A stretch of DNA of 64,000 nucleotides from SZUA-430 sp040080835 (GTDB lineage Bacteria > Pseudomonadota > Alphaproteobacteria > Micropepsales > Micropepsaceae). The position numbers and the translations under genes were made by a program. The notes below the pieces were generated by a model that made no database searches, was not told the origin of the DNA, and worked only from the letters and a program-made list of their open reading frames with translations. Positions within the stretch are counted from its first letter, which is position 1. Each line of letters begins with the position of its first letter. The DNA is taken from NCBI GenBank assembly GCA_040080835.1, contig JBEBHP010000012.1:86114-150113 (forward strand), read 5' to 3'. Positions 33,715 through 42,145 of the stretch are shown here, piece after piece.

Positions 33715-34072
33715 TCGTCGTCGTCTCCGTCGCGCCATTCCTTCACGCCGTTCAGGGTAGAATTGGCAGAATTCCGAGGTTTTTGTTTTGAAGGCGCACC
33801 ATAAGGGTGGGGCCTTCCCGACGCAATATCGGGGGGCGCAAAGAGCTCTGGAGAGCCTCCAAAAAGACAAAATAGCCGGATAGACGTTTCAGCGGCATCG
33901 CTCAGGTTGTCGCAATTCGATGGTTAGCGACCACCAATAAGGCTTTGCCCTGTCTGGGGTTTTTGCCCAATGACGCTGCGGCTGTCACACGTTCATGCGA
34001 TGGCGAAGGGAGTGGAGTGTGCCTATAGTCGAGGAGGACGAGATTCTCATAACAGCCAGGGCGGACGACTCC
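33715..34072. promoter_or_regulatory. Divergent control region of pckA and chvI
   Basis: 358 bases without a gene between two divergent starts. It must hold both promoters. I see no single convincing operator. A pyrimidine-rich run and an AT-rich block occur near 33860-33880. Confidence 0.4.
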
Positions 34073-34771
34073 ATGACGACCATCGCGCTTGTCGATGACG
34101 ACCGGAACATACTTTCTTCCCTGTCCATGGCGCTCGAGCAGGAAGGATTCCAGGTCAGGACCTATTCCGATGGCGTTTCGGCCCTGACTGCCCTGCAAGC
34201 GTCTCCGCCGGCACTGGCCATTCTGGACATCAAGATGCCGCGCATGGATGGTTACGAGGTGCTCAAGCGCCTGCGGCAGACCAGCGACCTGCCCGTCATC
34301 TTCCTGACGTCCAAAGATGATGAAGTCGACGAAGTGGTCGGCCTCAGCCTGGGCGCAGACGACTACATCAAGAAGCCGTTTACGCAGCGCCTGCTCATGC
34401 AGCGGGTGCGCGCCGTGCTGCGTCGCGCCGAAGCGCGCAATGCGCCGAATACGGTGACCCCTGCCAAGGAGATCATGACGCGCGGCAAGCTTGTGCTGGA
34501 CCAGCAGCGGCATTCGTGTGCGTGGAGCGGAAGTGAAGTGCAGTTGACCGTGACAGAATTCCTGATCCTGCACGCGCTTGCGCAGCGTCCGGGTATCGTC
34601 AAAAGCCGGGACAACCTGATGGATGCTGCCTATGACGATCAGGTCTATGTCGATGACCGCACGATCGACAGTCACATCAAGCGGCTTCGCAAGAAATTCA
34701 AGCACATCGACGATGCATTCGATTCGATCCAGACGCTTTATGGTGTCGGCTACAAGTACGTAGAAGTTTGA
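34073..34771 (+). CDS. chvI: Response regulator ChvI
   Basis: 232 residues, OmpR/PhoB type. The receiver has the acidic pocket VDDD at 7-10 and phospho-acceptor Asp52 in AILDIKMP, with the lysine in DDYIKKPF. The winged-helix domain covers about residues 135-230 (TVTEFLILHALAQRPGIVKS, DDRTIDSHIKRLRKKF). In rhizobia ChvI controls acid, envelope and symbiosis or virulence genes. The start at 34073 matches the family. It overlaps chvG by the TTGA at its end. Confidence 0.93.
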   Translation: MTTIALVDDDRNILSSLSMALEQEGFQVRTYSDGVSALTALQASPPALAILDIKMPRMDGYEVLKRLRQTSDLPVIFLTSKDDEVDEVVGLSLGADDYIKKPFTQRLLMQRVRAVLRRAEARNAPNTVTPAKEIMTRGKLVLDQQRHSCAWSGSEVQLTVTEFLILHALAQRPGIVKSRDNLMDAAYDDQVYVDDRTIDSHIKRLRKKFKHIDDAFDSIQTLYGVGYKYVEV

Positions 34772-36504
34772 GTGCGATTGATCCTGAAGCGATAGTACAA
34801 GCGCAAGCCAGCAAGGCCCAAGAGCCTTGGGTTCGACGCATTGCGCGCTGGATTCCTGTGCGGCGACCTGCAAGGCCACGCGCCAAGGGATTGGCGTTTC
34901 GTCCACAAAAGCGATGGATGTCTGCGCTGACCGCAAAAGTCATTGCGTTCAACGTGCTTGCATTCATCGTGTTTCTTGGCGGTGCCTACTGGCTGCAGAC
35001 CATTCGGGTGAGTCTTGTCGACGAGCGCGTCAAGTCGCTCAGCACGCAGGCTGAAATCGTTGCTGCCGCGCTGGCAAGTTATGGTGCAGTCGGCGAGATC
35101 GACTCGGAGACTGCTACCGAGATAGACGGACAGAAAGCAGGTCAGGTCCTGAATATTCTCGTCGGGCCGACCGGCATGCGGGCCCGCATCTTTGACCGGC
35201 AGGGCCAGCGGGTGCAGGACACGCGTTTCATCCTGACGCGCAACCAGGTGCAGAGCAGAGAATTGCCGCCGCCCGGACAAATCGATCTCATTGAAGAGAT
35301 GCAGTCCGGGCTTCGGAGCGGGCTGTACAAACTGCGTCCTGGCAAAAAGCTTCCACCAGTGGTGAACGATGAGCCTACACAAACCGGTGACAAGTTCGAG
35401 GAAGTGCAGTACGCGCTTCAGCACGCCGAACCTGGGTCAGCCGAGCGGATCAACGCCGAAGGCAACCTGATTGTTTCGGTCGCGGTACCCATCAGGCGCC
35501 TGCAGTATGTCATGGGCGTGCTGATGCTCTCAACCGAAGCCGGCGACATTGATGACGCACTTTCTGATGAGTGGGAGCAGTTGATTGCCGGTGTCTCGAT
35601 AGGGTTTACCGTCATCCTTGTCGCGTCGGTGTTGCTGCTGTGGCATGTGACTGGTCCGGTGCGCAAATTGTCGGAGGGTGCAGAACTCGTGCGCGGCGGC
35701 GGGCGCGAGCCAAACGCCATTCCCAATTTTGGCCGACGCTATGACGAGGTGGGCGACCTTTCGATTTCGTTGCGTGCGATGACTTCGGCGCTCTATGCCC
35801 GCATGGATGCCATTGAGCAGTTCGCAGCTGATGTCGCACACGAAATCAAAAACCCGCTGACATCCGTTGCAAGCGCGATAGAAACGCTGCGCCGTACGAC
35901 CGACGAAGAAAAACGCCTGAAGCTGATGGGGGTCGTGCGCGATGACGTGCGACGGCTCAACCGGCTGATCAGCGAGATTTCGGATGCCTCACGGCTTGAT
36001 GCCGAGCTGTCACGCGCCAAGGCGCATCCGGTGGATCTGGTGGCGCTCATCAATGCGCTGGCTGAAATGTTCGATGATCCCGATGTGCAGGGCGCGCCGA
36101 AGATCAGGCTGGACCTGCCACAAGGTGGACTCGTGGTTCGAGGTCTCGATGGACCGCTGGCACAGGTGTTTCGCAACATCATCGAAAATGCCATGTCGTT
36201 CAGCCCGGGAGGGGCCGAGATCCACATTGCCGCGCGCGCCGAGAATGGCCGCGCCGTGATTACGATCGAGGACCAGGGACCGGGCATTCCGGAAGAAAAT
36301 CTCGAAGTCATTTTCCGCCGGTTTTATACGTCACGACCATTGTCGCATGGATTTGGCAAGAATTCGGGACTGGGGTTGTCCATTTCGCGACAGATTGTGG
36401 AAGTCCACGACGGCAAGATCCACGCCTCGAACCTGACAGCCGAAGATGGCCACGTGAAGGGAGCGCGGTTCACTGTCGAACTCCCGCTTGTGCCGGCGAA
36501 CTGA
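34768..36504 (+). CDS. chvG: Sensor histidine kinase ChvG
   Basis: 578 residues. Inner-membrane kinase: TM1 near 55-76 (VIAFNVLAFIVFLGGAYWL), a periplasmic domain of about 190 residues, TM2 near 272-293 (IGFTVILVASVLLLWHV), a HAMP linker, phospho-acceptor His358 in FAADVAHEIKNPL, then N-box NIIENAMSFSP, EDQGPGIP and GLGLS. The N-terminus is extended by 50 polar residues. It appears to begin with TTG overlapping the chvI stop. It senses low pH or periplasmic regulator ExoR in rhizobia. hprK follows 4 bases after its stop. Confidence 0.93.
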   Translation: MSAIDPEAIVQAQASKAQEPWVRRIARWIPVRRPARPRAKGLAFRPQKRWMSALTAKVIAFNVLAFIVFLGGAYWLQTIRVSLVDERVKSLSTQAEIVAAALASYGAVGEIDSETATEIDGQKAGQVLNILVGPTGMRARIFDRQGQRVQDTRFILTRNQVQSRELPPPGQIDLIEEMQSGLRSGLYKLRPGKKLPPVVNDEPTQTGDKFEEVQYALQHAEPGSAERINAEGNLIVSVAVPIRRLQYVMGVLMLSTEAGDIDDALSDEWEQLIAGVSIGFTVILVASVLLLWHVTGPVRKLSEGAELVRGGGREPNAIPNFGRRYDEVGDLSISLRAMTSALYARMDAIEQFAADVAHEIKNPLTSVASAIETLRRTTDEEKRLKLMGVVRDDVRRLNRLISEISDASRLDAELSRAKAHPVDLVALINALAEMFDDPDVQGAPKIRLDLPQGGLVVRGLDGPLAQVFRNIIENAMSFSPGGAEIHIAARAENGRAVITIEDQGPGIPEENLEVIFRRFYTSRPLSHGFGKNSGLGLSISRQIVEVHDGKIHASNLTAEDGHVKGARFTVELPLVPAN

Positions 36505-36508
36505 CGCC

Positions 36509-36931
36509 GTGCTCGTTCACGCCACGACCATCGATCTTGCCGGGGCAGGGGTGATGATCCTCGGAGTCTCCGGTGCCGGGAAAAGCGAACTTGCACTACG
36601 CCTCATTCATGAAGGCGCACTGCTGGTCTGCGACGACCAGACCGAACTTGAGGCTCTGGGTGCGTCCTGGATCGCGCGGGCACCCGAACCAATCGCTGGT
36701 CTGCTGGAGGTCAGGGGGGTGGGGATTGTTCGGGTCGCGACAAAGTCGCAAACGACCGTACGTCTCGTGGTGAAACTGACTGCCGATGCGGCCGAGCGCA
36801 TGCCGGAACCTGGAACCTGGTGCCCGCCGGCTTGTCAGGGACCAGCCATTCCCGCCGTGTTGTTACAAAGCGGCGAGACGTCCTTGCCTGCAAAACTGCG
36901 GTCGGCTCTCCTTTCTGTGCTATATCAGTAA
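36509..36931 (+). CDS. hprK: Short HPr kinase/phosphorylase
   Basis: 140 residues, consisting only of the kinase domain typical of alphaproteobacteria; Firmicutes HprK is about 310 residues. Walker A GVSGAGKS lies at 19-26, CDDQTEL follows, and the signature LEVRGVGIV is present. It phosphorylates HPr on a serine and reverses this depending on ATP and Pi. The GTG at 36509 fits the family start LVHATT; a TTG at 36488 is an alternative. It is followed after 116 bases by EIIA and HPr, its substrate. Confidence 0.9.
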   Translation: MLVHATTIDLAGAGVMILGVSGAGKSELALRLIHEGALLVCDDQTELEALGASWIARAPEPIAGLLEVRGVGIVRVATKSQTTVRLVVKLTADAAERMPEPGTWCPPACQGPAIPAVLLQSGETSLPAKLRSALLSVLYQ

Positions 36932-37047
36932 CGGTCTTCTGGTGTCCGCTTCCCGCATGGATCGCAACAGCCGTTGTGGGTGCCAGCGAAGCAGATTATG
37001 AAAGGCGCCTTGTCCGCCCGGTGGGCGCAGGAGTTTCGATTAGCTTC

Positions 37048-37449
37048 ATGATTGGCGTAGTTCTGGTTACACACGGTCGGCTTGCGGATGAACTCAAGTC
37101 GGCAACTGAGCACGTGGTGGGTCCGCAGTCGGCATTCCGCACAGTGTGCATCGGGCCGCAAGATGACATGGAAGTCCGGCGCGAGGACATTCTTGCCGCG
37201 ATTGCGGCTGTCGATTCCGGGCAAGGCGTGATCCTGCTCACGGACATGTTTGGTGGCACACCGTCCAACCTTGCGATCTCGGCCATGGACAGCGGCAAAA
37301 TAGAAGTCATCGCCGGTGTGAATCTTCCAATGCTGATCAAGCTTGCTTCGGTGCGTAGCACCGCAAAGCTGCAAGAGGCTGTCGACAAGTCTCAGGAAGC
37401 CGGCCGCAAATATATTCGCGTGGCTTCAAAGGAACTGGCCGGTGGCTGA
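37048..37449 (+). CDS. PTS EIIA component, mannose type (regulatory)
   Basis: 133 residues. The EIIA-Man fold starts MIGVVLVTHGRLADEL with phospho-accepting His9; LLTDMFGGTPSNLA and NLPMLIKLASVR are typical. It takes phosphate from HPr. With no membrane EIIB/C nearby, this is a signalling rather than a sugar-uptake PTS, as in rhizobia. Its end overlaps the HPr gene by 8 bases. Confidence 0.9.
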   Translation: MIGVVLVTHGRLADELKSATEHVVGPQSAFRTVCIGPQDDMEVRREDILAAIAAVDSGQGVILLTDMFGGTPSNLAISAMDSGKIEVIAGVNLPMLIKLASVRSTAKLQEAVDKSQEAGRKYIRVASKELAGG

Positions 37450-37729
37450 CGATGCTGCGTCTCTGGTGCGCGTCGTCAAAATCATCAACAGCAAAGGACT
37501 ACATGCCCGGGCGTCGGCCAAGTTCGTGCAGACCGCTGCCAAGTTTGATGCGGCTGTCTCCGTTCAAAAAGACGGAAGCTCCGTATCCGGCACATCCATC
37601 ATGGGGCTCATGATGCTGGGAGCCGGGATTGGATCGGAACTGACGCTGACATCGCAAGGCCGCCAGGCGCTGGAAGCGATGGACGCCCTGCAGTCGCTCA
37701 TCAACAACAAGTTTGGTGAAGACAGCTGA
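37442..37729 (+). CDS. ptsH: Phosphocarrier protein HPr
   Basis: 95 residues from a GTG at 37442 overlapping the EIIA gene. The EI-phosphorylated His21 is in KGLHARAS. The HprK target serine is kept as Ser52 in GTSIMGLMML (Ser46 in classical numbering). Together with HprK and EIIA it links carbon and nitrogen status to ChvI/ChvG output. Its stop overlaps the next start by one base (TGATG). Confidence 0.92.
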   Translation: MADDAASLVRVVKIINSKGLHARASAKFVQTAAKFDAAVSVQKDGSSVSGTSIMGLMMLGAGIGSELTLTSQGRQALEAMDALQSLINNKFGEDS

Positions 37730-38625
37730 TGCAGATCGTGTCGGTTCTGCACAGGGTTGTGATTGCCTTCCTTGTTGCGTTTTCACTTCCGTATCTGACC
37801 AGCGCCGGGACTGCACACAACCCGGCAAAGCCCGCATTCTGGATTGTCGAGCACAACGGCAAGACACTTTATCTACTGGGCTCGGTACACCTGTTGCCGC
37901 CAGAACTGAAGTGGGAACGTCCGGAGATCGAGGCTGCACGCGCAAGGTCGCAAGTCTTTGTATTCGAGGCGCCGCTCAAGGATGCCGAAACCGTTATGGC
38001 GCGGTTTGTCGAACAGCACGGAAAGCTGCCTGCTGGAAAGACGCTCAGGGATGTCATGAGCGTGTCCGATTTCGATGCCATGGAAGAAGCAGCATGGGCT
38101 GTCCAATATCCACCCAAGCTGTTGCAGCCAGTCAGGCCGTGGCTCGCTGCGGTTTATCTCGAGCTCTATTCGTACCTCAAGGATGGCTATTCTCCATACT
38201 ACGGCGTCGACCAGGTGATCGAGCGAGAGGCCGAGAAAAAGGGTGCAGGGTTCGCCTACTTTGAAACCGTGGAAGAACAGTTGTCCTATTTCCTGAGGCT
38301 CACACCGGCGGAAGAGCGCAAATACCTGAATGCCACCGTGAAGGACATCAGGCAGCAACCTGATTTGCCAAAGCAACTGATTGATGCCTGGGCCGCCGGC
38401 GATACTGAAAAGCTGAGTGAGATCATCGAAACCGGCATGGCAAGCGTGCCGCAACTAAAGGCTCAGCTTCTTGTTGCCCGCAACCGCAAATGGTTGCCGC
38501 AAATCATCGACATGGTGAAGTCAGACAAGACCCACTTTGTCACAGTAGGGGCCGGGCACCTGATTGGCCGCGATGGCGTCGTCGCAATGTTGCGGGCAAA
38601 GGGTTACCGGGTGACCGGACCCTGA
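37729..38625 (+). CDS. TraB/GumN family protein
   Basis: 298 residues. N-terminal signal peptide (VVIAFLVAFSLPYLTSAG). The family markers are FWIVEHNGKTLYLLGSVHLLPP near the mature N-terminus and HFVTVGAGHLIGRDGVVAML near the C-terminus. TraB/GumN proteins are thought to be metal-dependent proteases related to Tiki; the substrate is unknown. Translational coupling to ptsH (one-base overlap) suggests it belongs to the PTS transcript. Confidence 0.85.
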   Translation: MQIVSVLHRVVIAFLVAFSLPYLTSAGTAHNPAKPAFWIVEHNGKTLYLLGSVHLLPPELKWERPEIEAARARSQVFVFEAPLKDAETVMARFVEQHGKLPAGKTLRDVMSVSDFDAMEEAAWAVQYPPKLLQPVRPWLAAVYLELYSYLKDGYSPYYGVDQVIEREAEKKGAGFAYFETVEEQLSYFLRLTPAEERKYLNATVKDIRQQPDLPKQLIDAWAAGDTEKLSEIIETGMASVPQLKAQLLVARNRKWLPQIIDMVKSDKTHFVTVGAGHLIGRDGVVAMLRAKGYRVTGP

Positions 38626-38727
38626 AGGGGCGTCGTCAAATTGCCGTGCGCTGATGCTCTATCTGCTTGCGTCCTGGCCCGCATTGTCCCAATTTTGCAG
38701 CCGTTGCTTTACCTGAAGGACATTCGG

Positions 38728-39282
38728 ATGCGCAGAGCGCTTGCGGTCGTTGCAATTCTTGGCATTTCGGGATCGGGCCTTTCCGGATGTGCCATTTTCG
38801 AAGATGTCATGTCATTCGACGACGGGCAGACTGCCACCGCGAGCGCTGCCGACCAGACAAGCCTGCTTGAACTTTCGATTGCTACCGGGCGCTACGGTGT
38901 GATGCTCGGACAGGCGCGTGACATCCTGCGCTTGCCTGAACCAAAGGCGCCGACCGGTGACGCCATCGGCGTTGCTGCCAATGATAGCGCGACGGAGCGC
39001 GCACAGCTCGCGCAGGCGCAAGTGAAAGTCACCAGTGAATTCATTGCGGATACAGTGCGTGCGTGCCAAAAGCGCAAGCTACCGAAGGGCGTGCGCTCGC
39101 TTGCCTGCGAGCAGCAGAAGAAGGTTCCTGCGGAACTGCACACACCGGTTGCGCCCGAGATCGCGGCGCTGTCGGGCCGCAACGACAAAGTAGGCCTGTT
39201 CATCATCGAATGGTGGGATGCGGTGTGCGCCACTGCGCCAAAACCCCGTGAGGGCGAACCTTCCGCGTGTTCGATCGAGTAA
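38728..39282 (+). CDS. Hypothetical lipoprotein
   Basis: 184 residues. The start at 38728 is chosen from GAAGGA 7 bases upstream. Signal peptide with lipobox LSGC gives a lipid-modified Cys21, so it is attached to a membrane facing the periplasm. The mature part is mostly helical and polar, with three cysteines near the middle (RACQKRKLPKGVRSLACEQ). No family recognised. Confidence 0.7.
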   Translation: MRRALAVVAILGISGSGLSGCAIFEDVMSFDDGQTATASAADQTSLLELSIATGRYGVMLGQARDILRLPEPKAPTGDAIGVAANDSATERAQLAQAQVKVTSEFIADTVRACQKRKLPKGVRSLACEQQKKVPAELHTPVAPEIAALSGRNDKVGLFIIEWWDAVCATAPKPREGEPSACSIE

Positions 39283-39669
39283 TGGCCCGGCTGCCTGCGT
39301 CCATTTGTTCCTATAATGTTCTTGAAACAGACCCTCGGGGTTGCTATGCTCCAGGACAGGATTTGCGTGTCTGGCTTGCGGGGGTGTTTTCCAGTTTTTT
39401 CGATCCAGGGCTTGCCAGGCCGAAAGGCAACCTTCGAACATTTTTGTCACCTTTTAACTATCTGAGTGGCTGCCAGAAGCCAAAAACAAAGAAACCAGTC
39501 AGGAGCATTGTCACCTTTGAACGGGCAATAATCTGACGGTGGGAAGACTGCCAAAAGACATAAAGATTTCTTTATATGCTCCTTGAGGCGGTTCAGGGCT
39601 GGTGTTATAGAGGCGCCGGATTAGGGAGCCCGGATCGTCGAGCTCCCGCTCAGAATTGAGGGCTTAAAA
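39283..39669. other. Leader and control region of ahcY
   Basis: 387 bases without a gene. It contains a direct repeat (TTGTCACCTTTTAAC at 39444-39458 and TTGTCACCTTTGAAC at 39508-39522), a palindromic operator candidate at 39560-39575 and a hairpin before the start codon (GGGAGC 39624-39629 with GCTCCC 39642-39647). I could not match it to a known SAH or SAM riboswitch. Confidence 0.5.
39560..39575. promoter_or_regulatory. Candidate methionine-cycle operator upstream of ahcY
   Basis: ATAAAGATTTCTTTAT has perfect seven-base inverted arms around two bases. A palindrome of this kind before ahcY fits an ArsR-family regulator such as SahR, which represses SAH-recycling genes in proteobacteria. 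The assignment is inferred from position and symmetry. Confidence 0.5.
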
Positions 39670-41064
39670 ATGGCTAATGATTACGTCGTCGCTGACATCA
39701 AGCTGGCGGACTTTGGAAGGCGCGAGATCGCAATCGCTGAAACCGAAATGCCGGGCCTGATGGCAACCCGCGAAGAGTACGGCGCGTCAAAGCCGCTCAA
39801 GGGCGCACGGATCGCGGGCTGTCTTCACATGACGATCCAGACGGCGGTGCTGATCGAAACGCTGAAAGTCCTGGGCGCTGATGTGCGCTGGGCTTCTTGC
39901 AACATCTTCTCGACGCAGGATCACGCTGCGGCGGCGATCGCTGCAGCAGGAACGCCTGTATTCGCCAAGAAGGGCGAGAACCTGATCGAGTACTGGGAAT
40001 ACGTGCACCGCATCTTCGAATGGGCTGATGGTGGTTCGCCGAACATGATCCTCGATGACGGTGGGGACGCTACACTGCTCTGCGTGCTGGGTCCGAAGGC
40101 CGAGAAGAATCTCTCCGTCATCTCCAAGCCGCAGAACGAGGAAGAAGAGGCACTCTTCGCCGTCATGAAGAAGACGATCGAAAAGAAGCCCGGCTGGTAT
40201 TCCAGGATCGCTGCCGAAATCAAAGGCGTCACCGAAGAAACGACGACCGGCGTGCACAGGCTTTACCAGATGGCAGAGCGCAAGGAGCTTCCTTTTCCTG
40301 CAATCAACGTCAATGACAGTGTCACCAAATCAAAATTCGACAACCTGTATGGCTGCCGCGAAAGTCTTGTCGACGGCATTCGCCGCGGCACCGACGTGAT
40401 GATGGCAGGCAAGGTTGCGATGGTTGCGGGCTTCGGCGACGTTGGCAAAGGTTCCGCCGCTTCGCTGCGAAATGCGGGCTGCCGCGTGATCGTGTCGGAA
40501 ATCGATCCGATCTGCGCGCTGCAGGCTTCGATGGAAGGCTATGAAGTCGTGACGATGGACGAGGCGGCTTCGCGTGCCGACATCTTTGTGACGGCAACGG
40601 GCAATGTCGACGTCATCACCATCGAGCACATGCGCCAGATGAAAGACCGCGCGATCGTCTGCAACATCGGTCACTTTGACTCGGAGATCCAGGTTGCGGC
40701 CCTCAAGAACTTCAAGTGGCACAATGTGAAGCCGCAGGTTGATGAAGTGGAGTTTCCTGGCGGCAAGCGGATCATCCTCTTGTCTGAAGGGCGCCTTGTG
40801 AACCTTGGCAACGCCACAGGCCATCCAAGCTTTGTCATGAGCTCCTCGTTCACGAACCAGACGCTGGCGCAAGTCGAGTTGTGGCAGAACGGTGCGAAAT
40901 ACGAACACAAGGTCTATACGCTGCCGAAAAAGCTGGATGAAAAGGTTGCCCGCCTTCATTTGGCCAAACTCGGAGCGAAACTGACAAAACTCTCGCCCAA
41001 GCAGTCAGAATATCTTGGCATTGAGCGGGAAGGGCCGTTCAAGGCGGATCACTATCGCTACTAA
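39670..41064 (+). CDS. ahcY: Adenosylhomocysteinase
   Basis: 464 residues. It hydrolyses S-adenosylhomocysteine to homocysteine and adenosine, keeping methyltransferases active. Visible: CLHMTIQTAVLIETL, ASCNIFSTQDHAAAAIA, NVNDSVTKSKFDN with the catalytic Lys/Asp, NAD loop AGFGDVGKGSA, and the C-terminal KADHYRY whose Lys and Tyr reach the neighbouring NAD site. It contains the bacterial insertion of about 40 residues. ATG with GAGGG upstream. Confidence 0.97.
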   Translation: MANDYVVADIKLADFGRREIAIAETEMPGLMATREEYGASKPLKGARIAGCLHMTIQTAVLIETLKVLGADVRWASCNIFSTQDHAAAAIAAAGTPVFAKKGENLIEYWEYVHRIFEWADGGSPNMILDDGGDATLLCVLGPKAEKNLSVISKPQNEEEEALFAVMKKTIEKKPGWYSRIAAEIKGVTEETTTGVHRLYQMAERKELPFPAINVNDSVTKSKFDNLYGCRESLVDGIRRGTDVMMAGKVAMVAGFGDVGKGSAASLRNAGCRVIVSEIDPICALQASMEGYEVVTMDEAASRADIFVTATGNVDVITIEHMRQMKDRAIVCNIGHFDSEIQVAALKNFKWHNVKPQVDEVEFPGGKRIILLSEGRLVNLGNATGHPSFVMSSSFTNQTLAQVELWQNGAKYEHKVYTLPKKLDEKVARLHLAKLGAKLTKLSPKQSEYLGIEREGPFKADHYRY

Positions 41065-41084
41065 AAGATTGAAAGGACCGTTCG

Positions 41085-41663
41085 ATGAACAAGGGTACAG
41101 CCGCCGCAGGTTTCGTTGCTCTCGCGCTGGCAGTCGGCGCGCTGGGTTATCTTTCGGCAAATACGATTCTTGCCGACGCTGCGGCGGGCCCTGGATGTGA
41201 TGTGGGCGCGTGGTCCAACTGGACGCCTCCCCGCATGCGCCCTCATCGGGCGGAAGCGTTTTCACACGGTCCCAATTGCGCGAATGCAGCTGTGACCATC
41301 ATTGTGCGTGATCCCAGTGGTGCACCGCTTTGGGTCGATGCCATGGCTGCCTCCCATCTCATGCCGTTTCAGGGGGTGAACAGCAATCGGCAGATGGTGG
41401 CGGCCCTGCGCGACTGGGTGAGCAATCCCAGCACGCTGAAGACGTCAGCAGACTTCCCGGTCTGGCCGAAAGGCGCGCAAGCGCCTGCAGCAGGTGAGTT
41501 CCCGTTCTATCCGGAGAAAGATGTCGACCGCGATACATATGAAAAGCTCCGGGCAGCGCGGGTGCCGGTGTTCTGTTACGTCCAGGGCATGGAGAGCATG
41601 AGCTGCGTGGTGCTGCAGGATGGCGGCATGATGAAGGTTGGCGTGCAGACCTTCCCTGGCTAG
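41085..41663 (+). CDS. Hypothetical periplasmic protein
   Basis: 192 residues with an N-terminal signal or anchor (GFVALALAVGALGYLSANTILA). The mature part has four cysteines (GCDVG, NCANA, FCYVQ, SCVVL) that could form two disulfides, and a WTPPRMRPHRAEAF segment. No named family. It follows ahcY by 20 bases with AAAGGA before the ATG and is probably co-transcribed. Confidence 0.65.
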   Translation: MNKGTAAAGFVALALAVGALGYLSANTILADAAAGPGCDVGAWSNWTPPRMRPHRAEAFSHGPNCANAAVTIIVRDPSGAPLWVDAMAASHLMPFQGVNSNRQMVAALRDWVSNPSTLKTSADFPVWPKGAQAPAAGEFPFYPEKDVDRDTYEKLRAARVPVFCYVQGMESMSCVVLQDGGMMKVGVQTFPG

Positions 41664-42145
41664 CGGGTGCGCTCGTGTCTGCGCGCGGTCGCGGGTCTGG
41701 TTTCGCACCGCCTTGATTTGTATTGCGCGACAAGGCGCAATTGATTTGGAATTGGCGCAAATCGGCAACAGTTTTTCGGATTTCGATTCGGCGGAAATTT
41801 CTTCAACCAACTTAACAGCATCACTCGCTAGTCATTTGATATTGCGAACTCAAATCGAGCTTTGGCAATGGCGCCACTGTGTGAATTTCCACGATGCAGG
41901 ACGCGAATGTCATGCGACCTTTGAACCACAGGCTGAAGGACAAGCGCGCAGCGTATTTCTTATGATGACGATCGGATGAATTGATTCTCGCATTCTGGGT
42001 GGCGAGCGCAGGTCTTTTACAGGGGGCCGGCAGGTGTTGAATGGCGTTTGACGGGCTTGAACTCCAAGCCGTATGGACCCGTGATCCAGCCTGTCGGGAA
42101 TGCGTTCAACGGGGTGCGTGCGGCGTATGAAACTCAATAAGCAGC
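41664..42145. other. Intergenic region before divL, no gene seen
   Basis: 482 bases, lower in GC around 41700-41880. Short frames lack start signals and resemblance. It presumably contains the divL promoter; I looked for paired TTAA half-sites of the CtrA type and found no properly spaced pair. Confidence 0.4.

Noticed and set aside
39580..39669. SAH or SAM riboswitch before ahcY
   Set aside because: Only a simple hairpin is evident; I could not find the conserved core of a known class.
41664..42145. CtrA boxes upstream of divL
   Set aside because: TTAAC occurs once, but no second half-site lies at the required seven-base spacing.
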